Part shown: piece after piece, positions 8,804-23,110 of the stretch | Layout: every line of letters begins with the position of its first letter | How positions within the stretch are numbered: position 1 is the first letter of the stretch | NCBI GenBank assembly: GCA_903905455.1 | Contig: CAIVGN010000024.1 | Location: 18,799 to 82,798 of the forward strand | Source of the DNA: an uncultured Archangium sp. | Lineage (GTDB): Bacteria; Myxococcota; Myxococcia; Myxococcales; Myxococcaceae | DNA: 64,000 bases | Direction: 5' to 3' | Translations under genes and position numbers: made by a program | The notes under the pieces: model-generated | Database searches by the model: none | The model's input: the letters and a program-made list of their open reading frames with translations, nothing else | Told to the model about the DNA's origin: nothing

Positions 8804-10561
8804 TCAAGGCTGTTCCCGGAAATAGTCGCCCTGCGCGTTGTTCGAGTACGTGTTGCCCGACACGCTGCCCGTCTGCCCCGAGTTGAACCAGATGCCGTAC
8901 GTCGCGCTGTAGCGAACGGTGCTGTTGGTCACCGAGACCGTGACCCCGTGGCTGTCGGAGTGGGAGAAGATCATCCCCTTCCACCCCAGGCGCGTGGCGC
9001 CGCCGCCGTACTCCACGATGCAGTGGTCGAGCGCGTTGGCGGGGTTGTTGTCGCCGTCGAAGGTGATGCCGTCCCAGAAGCCCGCCGTCTTGGTGACGCC
9101 GGTGAAGGTGATGGGCAGCGCCGCCGTGCCCACCGCGTGCAGCCCCGCCACGTCGTCCGTCCCCGCCACCGAGATGGCCGACTGCTCCGTCAGCTCGATG
9201 GTCGTCCCCGGGGCGATGGTGAGCACCTTCTGCGGGCGGAGCTTTCCGTCGAGCCGGTAGGGCACGTCGAGCGCGTTCCAGGTGACCGAGTCGTTGACCC
9301 AGTTCGCGCCTACCTGCACGCGGTCGAGGTCGTTGCCCGCGTAGGTCGAGGTGGGGAGCAGCTGGTGCACCGTCTCCGAGCCGACGTACGCCGGCCCCGA
9401 GCCGTTGCGGGTCAGCACGTTGCCGTTGAAGTCGGTGAGGATCGCGCTCGCCGAGAGGTACAGCCCGAAGCCCTCGCTGTCGGTGAGCCGGGTGTTCGCC
9501 ATGCGCAGCTGCGCGCCGCGGCTGTCGGCGATGACCTTCACGGCCGAGCCGGTCCAGTCCGAGGTGATGTCCCCGGCCCACTCGATGGTGACGTGGTCGA
9601 GCACGTTGCGCGCGTCGTTGGAGCCGAACACCAGGCCCTTCCACGCGCCGCGCGTCTTCGTCACGCCCGTCATCACGATGGGCTTCTCGGCGGTGCCCGC
9701 GGCGTTGAGCGTGGACCCTTCCGGCACCTCGAAGCCCGAGCCGTCGGCCATGTGCAGCGTCACGCCGGGCTGCAGGGTGAGGTCGGCGGTGGAGAGCGCG
9801 ATGCGCTTGGAGACGTAATACGGAACGTCGATCGCCTTCCACGTCGCGCTGTCGGTGAGGCTCATGCCGTACACCACGAGCTCGTCCCGGGTATTGCCGG
9901 CGAAGCCGGAGGCCGCGTCGAGGACGCCCACGACCGGCGCGTCGAGGGCCGCGGGGCCCAGCGTGTTGAGGGTGAAGGTGTTGGCCTCGAACTGGGGAAA
10001 GACCGACGAGCCGCTCGCGCTCAGGCCCCAGCCCTGGCTGTGGCGCACGATGGTGTGGGTGAGGCCCACGCGCACGCCGCGGCTGTCGGCGCTGAGCTTG
10101 ATGCCTGCCGCGTCGCGATCGGCCGTGGTGTTGCCCCCGTACTCGACGATGACCCAGTCGAGGCGGCTGGGCGTGCTGGTGCCCTCGAAGCCCAGGCCCT
10201 TCCAGAACCCGCGCTCCGGCAGCAGCGCGGTGAACACGATGGGGTGCTCGGCGGTGCCCTGGGCCAGGAGCACCTGGTCAGCGGAGATGCTGAAGTCCAC
10301 GTCGCGCGAGAAGACGATCTTCACCCCGGGCTGCATGGTGAGGGTGACCCCGGCGCTGATGACGGGCGTCTTCTGCGCGAGGTAGCACCCCCCGGCGAGC
10401 GTGGTGCTCACCGGGAATCGCTCGGGGAGCAGCGTGACGCAGACCTCTGGCTGGGTGCCCGCATCGACCCCCGCGTCGACGCCGGCATCGGTGGTGGGTT
10501 CCCCCGGGTTGCAGCCCATCACGGCGATGGCGGCGACGAGTCCGACGATGATCCGTCTCAT
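8804..10561 (-). CDS. Lipoprotein with right-handed beta-helix repeats
   Basis: 585 aa from the ATG at 10561, preceded on its strand by ACAGGAGCACGCC, a good ribosome binding site. Signal peptide and lipobox (MRRIIVGLVAAIAVMGC) are followed by a TTDAGVDAGVDAG spacer. The body contains recurring units around GFWKGLGFEG, GAWKGLVFGSND, DHVTIEWAGD, DHCIVEYGGG and SRGVTV-like turns, the pattern of parallel beta-helix (right-handed) repeat domains. There is no catalytic triad I can identify, so an adhesin or structural surface protein is more likely than a polysaccharide lyase. The upstream extension to 10759 lacks signal features and is rejected. Confidence 0.88.
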   Translation of the reverse strand: MRRIIVGLVAAIAVMGCNPGEPTTDAGVDAGVDAGTQPEVCVTLLPERFPVSTTLAGGCYLAQKTPVISAGVTLTMQPGVKIVFSRDVDFSISADQVLLAQGTAEHPIVFTALLPERGFWKGLGFEGTSTPSRLDWVIVEYGGNTTADRDAAGIKLSADSRGVRVGLTHTIVRHSQGWGLSASGSSVFPQFEANTFTLNTLGPAALDAPVVGVLDAASGFAGNTRDELVVYGMSLTDSATWKAIDVPYYVSKRIALSTADLTLQPGVTLHMADGSGFEVPEGSTLNAAGTAEKPIVMTGVTKTRGAWKGLVFGSNDARNVLDHVTIEWAGDITSDWTGSAVKVIADSRGAQLRMANTRLTDSEGFGLYLSASAILTDFNGNVLTRNGSGPAYVGSETVHQLLPTSTYAGNDLDRVQVGANWVNDSVTWNALDVPYRLDGKLRPQKVLTIAPGTTIELTEQSAISVAGTDDVAGLHAVGTAALPITFTGVTKTAGFWDGITFDGDNNPANALDHCIVEYGGGATRLGWKGMIFSHSDSHGVTVSVTNSTVRYSATYGIWFNSGQTGSVSGNTYSNNAQGDYFREQP

Positions 10562-10795
10562 GGCGTGCTCCTGTGGTTCGACGAGGCTGCAGGCGGGCGG
10601 TGCAAGCGCGTCGCCATGAACGTGACGTCGAATCGTGCGCGGCGGGTGATGGCCTGGCGGAACCTGCGCGCGGTCTGGCCCGGCGCGTACGGGGCGCGCA
10701 AAAGCCCCTGCGGCGAAGGAGCGCAAAGGCGAGACCGCAGGCGCAGACCCAGCGTCCAACGAAACCGCTGCGCTCGACGCCGACCGTCGCCCCCG

Positions 10796-11785
10796 CTACC
10801 GACGCCGGCCGAGCCGCTCACCGATGCCCTGGATGAGCGCCTCTTCGATCCGACCCGCTACCCCTCGCAACCCCTGGAGCGGGGGCTCGGTTTCCAGCGC
10901 ACGGCGGGCTGCGGCCTCGAAGGTGTGTGTCGGCCGGTGTTGGATGAGGCCCCAGTACCTGTCATCGACGGGGAGCAGGTCGCAGCTGAACCCCAGCACC
11001 AGTTCCCGGGCGAGCGAGAAGTCAGCGCGGGTCACCAGCTTGAGCCACCACGACGAGAGCGAGGGGCTCAACAGCGGCACGCGGAGCGCCGGGACGTAGC
11101 GCCCGCGCAGCGCCGCGATCTTCAGCAGCATCTGGCGACCGTTGAGCACCTCCGGGCCTGGAAGGTCGAACCACGCGCCCTCGGGCAGCTCGAGGCCCAG
11201 GCCTCCGACCAGGGCGAGGATGACGTCCTCGAGGGCGATCGGCGAGGTCCGAGATTCGGTCCACTTCGGGAGCACCAGCGCCGGAAGCCGCAGCGCGAGA
11301 TCGCGAACGATCTGCCAGGACGCACTCCCGACGCCGATGATCAACGAGGCGCGCAACTCGAGCGTCGGCACCCTGCCGGCCCGAAGCACCCGCCCCACCT
11401 CCAGCCGGCTCGCCAGGTGCTCCGAGGGTTCACCGGCGGGCGCGACGCCACCGAGGTAGATGATCCGCCGCACGTTGGCGCGGTCGGCCGCGGCGGCGAA
11501 GATCTCGGCGGCCTGTCGGTCGGCCTCGCGGAAGCCGTGACGCCCCCCGCCCATGCCGTGCACCAGATAGTACGCGGCATCGATGCCCTCGAGCGCAGCC
11601 TCGACCTCTTGCGGCACGTCGAGGTTCGCCTTCACCCACGCCACCCCCGGCTGAGGCGAAGCCCGGGAGAGATCGCGCGTGGTCGCCCGGATCGAGTGAC
11701 CTGCCGCGACGAGCGGGGCCACCAGGGACCGTCCGATGAAGCCGGTCGCGCCGGTGATGAGGATCCGCTGTGGCACGAGGGACAT
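10796..11785 (-). CDS. NAD(P)-binding atypical SDR (NDUFA9/YbjT-like)
   Basis: 329 aa from ATG 11785, preceded by CTGGAGGTCGCCCCG. The N-terminal Rossmann motif ITGATGFIG, then RDLSRA at the end of beta 2 (NADP-type Arg), and AAYYLVHGMGGG place it in the atypical short-chain dehydrogenase group that includes NDUFA9-like and YbjT-like proteins; the classical YxxxK catalytic pair is not apparent. C-terminal region (LGFSCDLLPVDDRYWGLIQHRPTHTFEAAARRAL) matches the C-terminal extension of this subgroup. Likely binds NADP(H); the substrate is unknown. The frame open to 12010 is upstream non-coding sequence. Confidence 0.86.
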   Translation of the reverse strand: MSLVPQRILITGATGFIGRSLVAPLVAAGHSIRATTRDLSRASPQPGVAWVKANLDVPQEVEAALEGIDAAYYLVHGMGGGRHGFREADRQAAEIFAAAADRANVRRIIYLGGVAPAGEPSEHLASRLEVGRVLRAGRVPTLELRASLIIGVGSASWQIVRDLALRLPALVLPKWTESRTSPIALEDVILALVGGLGLELPEGAWFDLPGPEVLNGRQMLLKIAALRGRYVPALRVPLLSPSLSSWWLKLVTRADFSLARELVLGFSCDLLPVDDRYWGLIQHRPTHTFEAAARRALETEPPLQGLRGVAGRIEEALIQGIGERLGRRR

Positions 11786-12228
11786 CGGGGCGACCTCCAG
11801 GATTTTGCGTACACCGCTCTCGGACTGAATGCGCTGACGACAGAGGGCGCGCCAGCCCCTTGTCCCCACGCGGGCAGACGGACGGGATGGTAGGGCTTCC
11901 CCTTTGTTTTCCACGAGGAATCGAACCAGTACGTTTCCTGGCGGTGCGCAGGGGTGCCACGCGAGCGGCCCCAGGGTCGAACCCCACCAGCGAGGGTCGA
12001 CGTCAGGCACGCGCTCTTCGTGCAGGTGGTCGACACCTGCGTCGGCGCTGACTTCACCCGGGTGATGCTCAGCGAAGTCCCGTAGCTGCCTCCATTCCAG
12101 TGCCCCACGGGCGCAGAAGCACGGTCGCGAATTTCACCGTTCCGCAGTTTCTGCGCCGGAGCTTCGACGCAGCCTGACGAACCACGGGGAAAACAAGGGC
12201 TCACGGATCTTGCACGGCTGATCCGCCC
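11786..12228. other. 443-bp intergenic region between SDR and ppdK genes
   Basis: No convincing gene. Contains an imperfect inverted repeat with arms at 11899-11918 and 12182-12199 (shared core TTGTTTTCC), and a nested hairpin candidate at 12111-12156 (perfect 8-bp outer arms and a perfect 5-bp inner stem). Both divergent genes (SDR to the left, ppdK to the right) take their promoters from here. Confidence 0.5.
12111..12156 (+). promoter_or_regulatory. Candidate hairpin in ppdK leader
   Basis: Outer arms GCGCAGAA (12111-12118) and TTCTGCGC (12149-12156) are perfect complements; inside them ACGGT (12121-12125) pairs with ACCGT (12136-12140) around a 10-nt loop. It ends 73 nt before the ppdK start. 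There is no following run of T, so a simple terminator is unlikely; a leader structure or DNA-binding site is possible. Inference only. Confidence 0.35.
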
Positions 12229-14982
<2,754 letters not shown>

Positions 14983-15002
14983 GCTGCTAGGCGACCTGCG
15001 CG

Positions 15003-15542
15003 ATGGCCCAAAACGTCTACACCCAGGTCGCCAGTTCGATGGTGATGCTCACGGAGATCGTCACCGGCCGGCTCTCGGTGACCCCCATCGGCCTGTCGAA
15101 GCGGGTGCTGACCATCACCCCGCCCGCGGGCCCCAGCTCCAACGCCGGCGCGCTCGCCCGGCAGCCGCTGATGCTCTCCAACGGCGCCGAGCAGACGGTG
15201 TGCGGCTGGGTCGACTTCGCGGCCGCCGTCGCCGAGGTGCGCGACTTCGCCGCTTCGAAGGCCGGCTACGAGGCCCGCTACCGCAAGACCTTCGACGTCA
15301 ACGAGGCCGAGTACCGGGTCTGGCTGCAGAAGCTCTTCGCGGTCTTCACCGAGCTGGGCGTGCGCGCCACCGTCACCGGGGAAGCCGAGTCCTACGCCCC
15401 GACCGACCCGGCCACCACCCAGCCTCCGGGCGCCCCGCGAAGGGCCGCCGCCGCCCCCTCGAGTTCGCTGGTCCCCGTGCTGGTGGGCATGGTGCTGGTG
15501 ATGGTCGGCCTCGCCGTGGCCATCGTGGTGCTGATGCGCTGA
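15003..15542 (+). CDS. Tail-anchored protein of unknown function
   Basis: 179 aa, 20 bp after ppdK. A soluble N-terminal domain of about 125 residues (contains SKRVLTITPPAG, QTVCGWVDFAAAVAEVRDF, ADSYAP-like ends) is followed by a Pro/Ala/Ser linker and one C-terminal membrane helix (LVPVLVGMVLVMVGLAVAIVV) ending in MR, so a tail-anchored topology with the domain in the cytoplasm. I do not recognise the domain. It converges on the kinase gene to its right (3 bp gap). Possibly cotranscribed with ppdK; function unknown. Confidence 0.75.
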   Translation: MAQNVYTQVASSMVMLTEIVTGRLSVTPIGLSKRVLTITPPAGPSSNAGALARQPLMLSNGAEQTVCGWVDFAAAVAEVRDFAASKAGYEARYRKTFDVNEAEYRVWLQKLFAVFTELGVRATVTGEAESYAPTDPATTQPPGAPRRAAAAPSSSLVPVLVGMVLVMVGLAVAIVVLMR

Positions 15543-15545
15543 AGG

Positions 15546-17159
15546 CTAGCGGCCCCCGGGCAGGGTCTCGGCCTCGGAGCTCGACACCCGCGCCGGCGAC
15601 ACGCGCTTCAAGTCCGGCGTGCTGGGGGCGGTGGTGAGCAGCGTCGTGGCCACGGCCCCGGCCAGCGCCCGCGCTCCGTCACCCGCGGCCCCCGGGTCGA
15701 TGCCACGCAGCGCCTGCAGCATCACCCGCGCCGTGGGCGTGCGCCGCGACACGTCGCGCTCCAGCAGTTGCATCACCAGCGCCTCGAGCGCGGGGGGCAC
15801 CTCGGGCCGCTTCTGGCGCAGCGAGGGCACCGGCTTCTCGAAGGTGTTCTGCAGCATGGTGGTGGGGTCGAGGGCGCCGAAGAGCTGCTCGCCGCTCAGG
15901 CATTCCCACAGGGTGACGCCCAGCGCGAAGAGGTCCACCCGGCCGTCGATGGCTTCCCCCCGGGCCTGCTCCGGCGCGAGGTAGCCGGGCTTGCCCTTGA
16001 TGAGCCCGGCCTCGGTCAGTTGCAGGTGGCTGGCCGAGCGCGCGATGCCGAAGTCGGTGAGCTTCACCTCGCCGAAGCGCGAGAGCAGCACGTTGGGCGG
16101 GTTCAGGTCGCGGTGCACCAGGTGCAGGGGCTGGCCGTCGACGCCGTGGCGCTCGTGCACGTACTGCAGTGCTTCGCCCAGCGAGGTGGCGAGGTGGAGC
16201 ACCGCGGGCACCGGCAACCCGAGGCCCCGGTGCGCGCGCAGCACGCGGCCCAGGGGAGGCCCGTCGAGGTACTCCATGGCGAGGAAGTAGCTGTCGCCGA
16301 AGAGGCCGAAGTCGAAGACCTGCACCACGCCGGGGTGCGAGAACTGGCTGCACAGCGCCGCCTCGCCGCGGAACATGGCGATGAAGTGCTCGTCCTGCGC
16401 GAACTGCGGCAGCACCCGCTTGAGCGCCACCACCTTCTGGAAGCCGCCCTCGGGGTTGTAGGTCGCGCGGAAGACCTCGGCCATGCCGCCCATGCCCAGG
16501 CGCTCGTGGAGCAGGTACTTGCCGAACACGTCCTTCGCGCGCACCGCCGCGAGCGCCTGCTCGGCGCGCCCGTTGAGCAGCTTCACGAAGAGCACCGTGA
16601 GGATCGACGACGAGAAGAGCAGCACCACCCGCGTGGCGAAGAGCGGCGGCCGCAGGGTCACCAGGGCATCGGCGGGTAACGCCGGCACGGCGACGAACAC
16701 GTAGAGCAGCACGTACTCCAGCGAGGCCAGCGCCCCGGCCCCCAGGCTCAACGCCGTGCTGCTGCGCAGCCCCGAGAGGGCGATGAGCGTGCCCCACAGC
16801 ACCAGCGGAGGTGCGGTCAGGGCGTACTCCACCCCACCTTGCCGGGCATCGAGGACGAAGATGAGCGCCGGCGCCGAGACCTCGAGCGCCACGTTCACCC
16901 AGGCCACCGCGGGGTGAAACCAGCCTCGCGCGATGAGCCGGGTGAGCCCGAAGTAGTAACCGCTCAGCACGAAGAGCAAACCACCGAGCGCGAGGCCCAG
17001 TTGGAGCCCGATCCACGGCAAGAGCAGCAGCGCGAGCAGGCCGCTGACGCCTGCCACCCCGGCCATGAAGCGCGCGACCGACGCTTCGCGCTGGGGAGCG
17101 TCGTTTGCGAGGTGGTCCCGCAGGAGCTGCGCGGCGACAGTGGTCGGGGTGGGGGACAA
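15546..17159 (-). CDS. Ser/Thr protein kinase with N-terminal six-helix membrane domain
   Basis: 537 aa from TTG 17159 (no ATG nearby; next in-frame ATG is inside the first membrane helix, so the TTG start is uncertain). Residues about 30-195 hold some six hydrophobic segments. The kinase domain follows: glycine loop LGMGGMAEVFRA, VALKRV lysine, HRDLNPPN catalytic loop, DFG in KLTDFGIAR, then APEQARGE. A C-terminal Ser/Thr/Ala-rich tail ends in SSSEAETLPGGR. Unlike the other two kinases here, which have a C-terminal membrane anchor, this one has its membrane region in front, suggesting a membrane-embedded sensor. It is transcribed divergently from the PilZ-Hsp70 gene. Confidence 0.92.
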   Translation of the reverse strand: MSPTPTTVAAQLLRDHLANDAPQREASVARFMAGVAGVSGLLALLLLPWIGLQLGLALGGLLFVLSGYYFGLTRLIARGWFHPAVAWVNVALEVSAPALIFVLDARQGGVEYALTAPPLVLWGTLIALSGLRSSTALSLGAGALASLEYVLLYVFVAVPALPADALVTLRPPLFATRVVLLFSSSILTVLFVKLLNGRAEQALAAVRAKDVFGKYLLHERLGMGGMAEVFRATYNPEGGFQKVVALKRVLPQFAQDEHFIAMFRGEAALCSQFSHPGVVQVFDFGLFGDSYFLAMEYLDGPPLGRVLRAHRGLGLPVPAVLHLATSLGEALQYVHERHGVDGQPLHLVHRDLNPPNVLLSRFGEVKLTDFGIARSASHLQLTEAGLIKGKPGYLAPEQARGEAIDGRVDLFALGVTLWECLSGEQLFGALDPTTMLQNTFEKPVPSLRQKRPEVPPALEALVMQLLERDVSRRTPTARVMLQALRGIDPGAAGDGARALAGAVATTLLTTAPSTPDLKRVSPARVSSSEAETLPGGR

Positions 17160-17236
17160 GGGGCCACTTACAGCGTGAGGGGGCCCCCTGCGTCAACGCT
17201 CGCAGCACGGGAAGTTGAACTGCATACTCCCGGGCC

Positions 17237-20955
<3,719 letters not shown>

Positions 20956-20959
<4 letters not shown>

Positions 20960-21681
20960 GCTCCGGCGGCGCCACGCTGATCGACGTCACCTTCGTCGAC
21001 GACGAGACGGGCCAGCCGTTCTTGAAGCTCAAGCTGCCCGCGCGGCTGTTGCCCTCGGCCTTCGCCGCGCACACCCTGATGGCGCTGGGCACGGACGACT
21101 GGGCGGTGCTGCGCGCCACGCCGGGCACCGCCGACGAGTTCATCGCCGCGGGGCGCCTCGAGTTGGTGATGCGCAAGGTGCAGCCCGTCGACCCCAGCAC
21201 CCTGCTCTTCTCGCTCCCCACCGTGGCCGACGAGATCCCCCAGGTCGAGGAGCCCGCGCCGGCCGACGCCCCGGTCTTCCGCCTCACGGAGGACGACTGG
21301 CTGCAGCTCGAGCTGATTCCCACGGCGCAGCGGCCGCAGGTGCAGGCCGACCTCGACGCGGTGCAGGCGGTGGTCACCCATGAGCGCGCGGGGGTGGGCT
21401 TCAAGCAACTCCACGTGCGCAAGGCGCTGCCCGCGCCGTTCGCCCGAGCCCCGCTGCCGCTCGCTGACCTGCGCGCGCGCTTCGGGCCCGAGCGGCCGGT
21501 GGCCTGGGTCGACCACGCGGGCGTGCTGACCGGCTGCTTCGCCTTCACCCTGCCCTCGGGCGCGGTGCTCTACGGCCAGGCGCGCGACGGCCTGGTGGTG
21601 GCCCTGGGCCTCTCGGCGCTCGAGCCGGAGGTGGCGGCGAGCCTGGGGCTGGCGCTCATCGACTGGTGCGCGGCCCGCTAG
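20956..21681 (+). CDS. Hypothetical protein coupled to the PilZ-Hsp70 gene
   Basis: 241 aa. The start ATG shares bases with the stop of the Hsp70 fusion (ATGA), so translation is coupled. No signal peptide or membrane helix. Two segments are visible: an N-terminal domain (TLIDVTFVDDETGQPFLKLKLPARLLPS) that reads as mixed alpha/beta and a C-terminal domain (VAWVDHAGVLTGCFAFTLPSGAVLYGQ) with beta-rich character. I do not recognise the family. Tight coupling suggests a co-factor or substrate adaptor of the chaperone; this is inference from position only. It converges on the PIN toxin gene with a 4-nt overlap. Confidence 0.72.
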
Positions 21682-22052
21682 CTCCAGCGCGCGCACGAGA
21701 CGTTCGCGCGCAGCGTCTCGTCGACGGTGAGCAGCGACGCCCCGGACGCGAGGGCGTGGGCGGCGATGAGTCGATCGTACGGGTCGCGGGTGAAGCTGAG
21801 GTCGAGCGACCGGTCCACGGCCTCGGCGAGCTGCGCGGTGTGCACCAGCACCTCGTGGTCCTCGGCCAGACGCTCGGCGATCCACCGACCGGTCTCGCGC
21901 AGCCGACCGATCTCGAAGAGGGCCTGGAGCTCGAGCACCACGAACGGCGAGATGCGCAGCTCCGATGACGCGAGCACCTTGCGAATCGGCTTGAGCCGCT
22001 TCTGGTCGCCCGCGCGGAGCCACACGGCGACGTGCGTATCGAGATGAATCAC
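21678..22052 (-). CDS. PIN-domain toxin (VapC-type)
   Basis: 124 aa from GTG 22052, overlapping the antitoxin stop (GTGA). PIN fold acidic residues are in place: D5 in HLDTHV, E41 in VVLELQAL, D90/D93 in TRDPYDRLIAAHA and D111 in LTVDETL, so the Mg-dependent ribonuclease site looks intact. Length is normal for a VapC-type toxin (~130 aa). The gene follows its antitoxin on the minus strand, the usual antitoxin-first order. VapC toxins typically cleave tRNA or rRNA; the target here cannot be read from sequence. The gene converges on the Hsp70-partner gene; the two stops share the palindrome CTAG. Confidence 0.88.
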   Translation of the reverse strand: MIHLDTHVAVWLRAGDQKRLKPIRKVLASSELRISPFVVLELQALFEIGRLRETGRWIAERLAEDHEVLVHTAQLAEAVDRSLDLSFTRDPYDRLIAAHALASGASLLTVDETLRANVSCARWS

Positions 22053-22291
22053 AGCGTGGGCTTCCAGTGCGAGACCCAGTCGAAGTGCACGAGCTCGTCC
22101 GGGTCGCCGACCACCAGGTCGGGGTTCGGGCGCGGCCTTCGTTTCGCGGGCCGCGCGCGCTTCTCGGAGACCAGGGGCTTGATCACCACGGTGCCCTCCG
22201 CGCGGGTGACCTCCACCGACTCCCCCGTCTCGAGCACCCGGTCGAGGATCTGGTACAGCTCGGATCGCAGGCGGGTCGCGGTGATCTTCAT
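22049..22291 (-). CDS. Phd/YefM-family antitoxin
   Basis: 80 aa from ATG 22291, chosen because the frame upstream (to 22333) runs across the operator. MKITATRLRSELYQILDRVLETGESVEVTRAEGTVVIKPL matches the N-terminal DNA-binding half of Phd/YefM antitoxins, followed by a basic segment and an acidic C-terminal tail (PDELVHFDWVSHWKPTL) for toxin binding. It overlaps the PIN toxin by 4 nt. A perfect 11-bp inverted repeat lies 6 nt upstream, as expected for autoregulation by the antitoxin/toxin complex. Confidence 0.86.
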   Translation of the reverse strand: MKITATRLRSELYQILDRVLETGESVEVTRAEGTVVIKPLVSEKRARPAKRRPRPNPDLVVGDPDELVHFDWVSHWKPTL

Positions 22292-22297
22292 GAGACC

Positions 22298-22327
22298 GAA
22301 GCGTACGTCCGCACGTACGTACGCTTC
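22298..22327 (-). promoter_or_regulatory. Operator of the Phd/PIN toxin-antitoxin pair
   Basis: Perfect inverted repeat: GAAGCGTACGT at 22298-22308 and ACGTACGCTTC at 22317-22327, spacer 8 nt. Located 6 nt upstream of the antitoxin ATG and about 47 nt upstream of the queE start on the other strand. Size and position fit an autoregulatory Phd operator; binding is inferred. Confidence 0.7.
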
Positions 22328-22373
22328 AAGCACGGCCCCGCCGAGCCTGCGACCCTGCTACACGGGCCAGGCG

Positions 22374-23066
22374 ATGCTCACCGCCCGTCCCCACATCGAA
22401 CCCCGCCGCGTGGCCTCCGCCGACTCGGTGGTGGTCAAGGAGCTGTACCTCTCGCTGCAGGGCGAGAGCTCGCACCAGGGGCTGCTGTGCGCCTTCGTGC
22501 GGCTGACCGGCTGCCACCTGCGCTGCTCGTACTGCGACTCGGAGTTCGCCTTCCGCGGGGGCACGCGCACCAAGAACGTCGACGTGCTGCGCGCGGTGCT
22601 GGAGATGAAGGCGCCGATGGTCGAGGTGACCGGGGGCGAGCCGCTGCTCCAGCCGGGGGTGTACCCGCTGATGGAGTCGATGCTCGACGCGGGGCTCACG
22701 GTGCTGCTCGAGACCAGCGGGGCCATCGACGTGCGCGAGGTGCCCGACGCGGTGCACGCCATCGTCGACATGAAGACGCCCTCGTCGGGCGAGTCGTCGC
22801 GCAACGACTTCAAGAACTTCGACTCCATGGACGCGCGCGACGAGCTCAAGTTCGTCATCGGCTCGCGCGAAGACTACGAGTGGAGCCGTGCGTTGATCGC
22901 CGACCACGGCCTGGGCCGGCGGCCCTTCGGCCTGTTGTTCTCCACGGTGTTCAGCAAGCTGCAGCCGCAAGCGCTCGCGCAGTGGATCGTCGACGACCGG
23001 CTGCCGGTGCGCTTCCAGCTCCAGCAACACAAGTACGTGTGGGAACCCAACGCCCGCGGGGTGTGA
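22374..23066 (+). CDS. queE: 7-carboxy-7-deazaguanine synthase
   Basis: 230 aa from ATG 22374. Radical-SAM enzyme of queuosine/7-deazaguanine biosynthesis that converts 6-carboxy-5,6,7,8-tetrahydropterin to 7-carboxy-7-deazaguanine with SAM and Mg2+. Sequence hallmarks are LSLQGESSHQGLLCAFVRLTGC, the CxxxCxxC cluster motif at C47/C51/C54, TGGEPLLQ and the C-terminal FQLQQHKYVWEP stretch. Other Que genes are not in the window, so it is an orphan here. The ORF start at 22032 in the same frame crosses the TA operon antisense and is not used. Confidence 0.95.
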   Translation: MLTARPHIEPRRVASADSVVVKELYLSLQGESSHQGLLCAFVRLTGCHLRCSYCDSEFAFRGGTRTKNVDVLRAVLEMKAPMVEVTGGEPLLQPGVYPLMESMLDAGLTVLLETSGAIDVREVPDAVHAIVDMKTPSSGESSRNDFKNFDSMDARDELKFVIGSREDYEWSRALIADHGLGRRPFGLLFSTVFSKLQPQALAQWIVDDRLPVRFQLQQHKYVWEPNARGV

Positions 23067-23110
23067 CGCGGCGCGAGGAATAGCGGGCCGCGCCTCGGGT
23101 TTGCTGGGGC

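Noticed and set aside
11905..12000. Segments resembling tRNA T-arms (GTTCGA within GC-rich stems) on the minus strand
   Set aside because: The stems do not pair (three of five mismatches in each), and no acceptor or anticodon stem can be formed.
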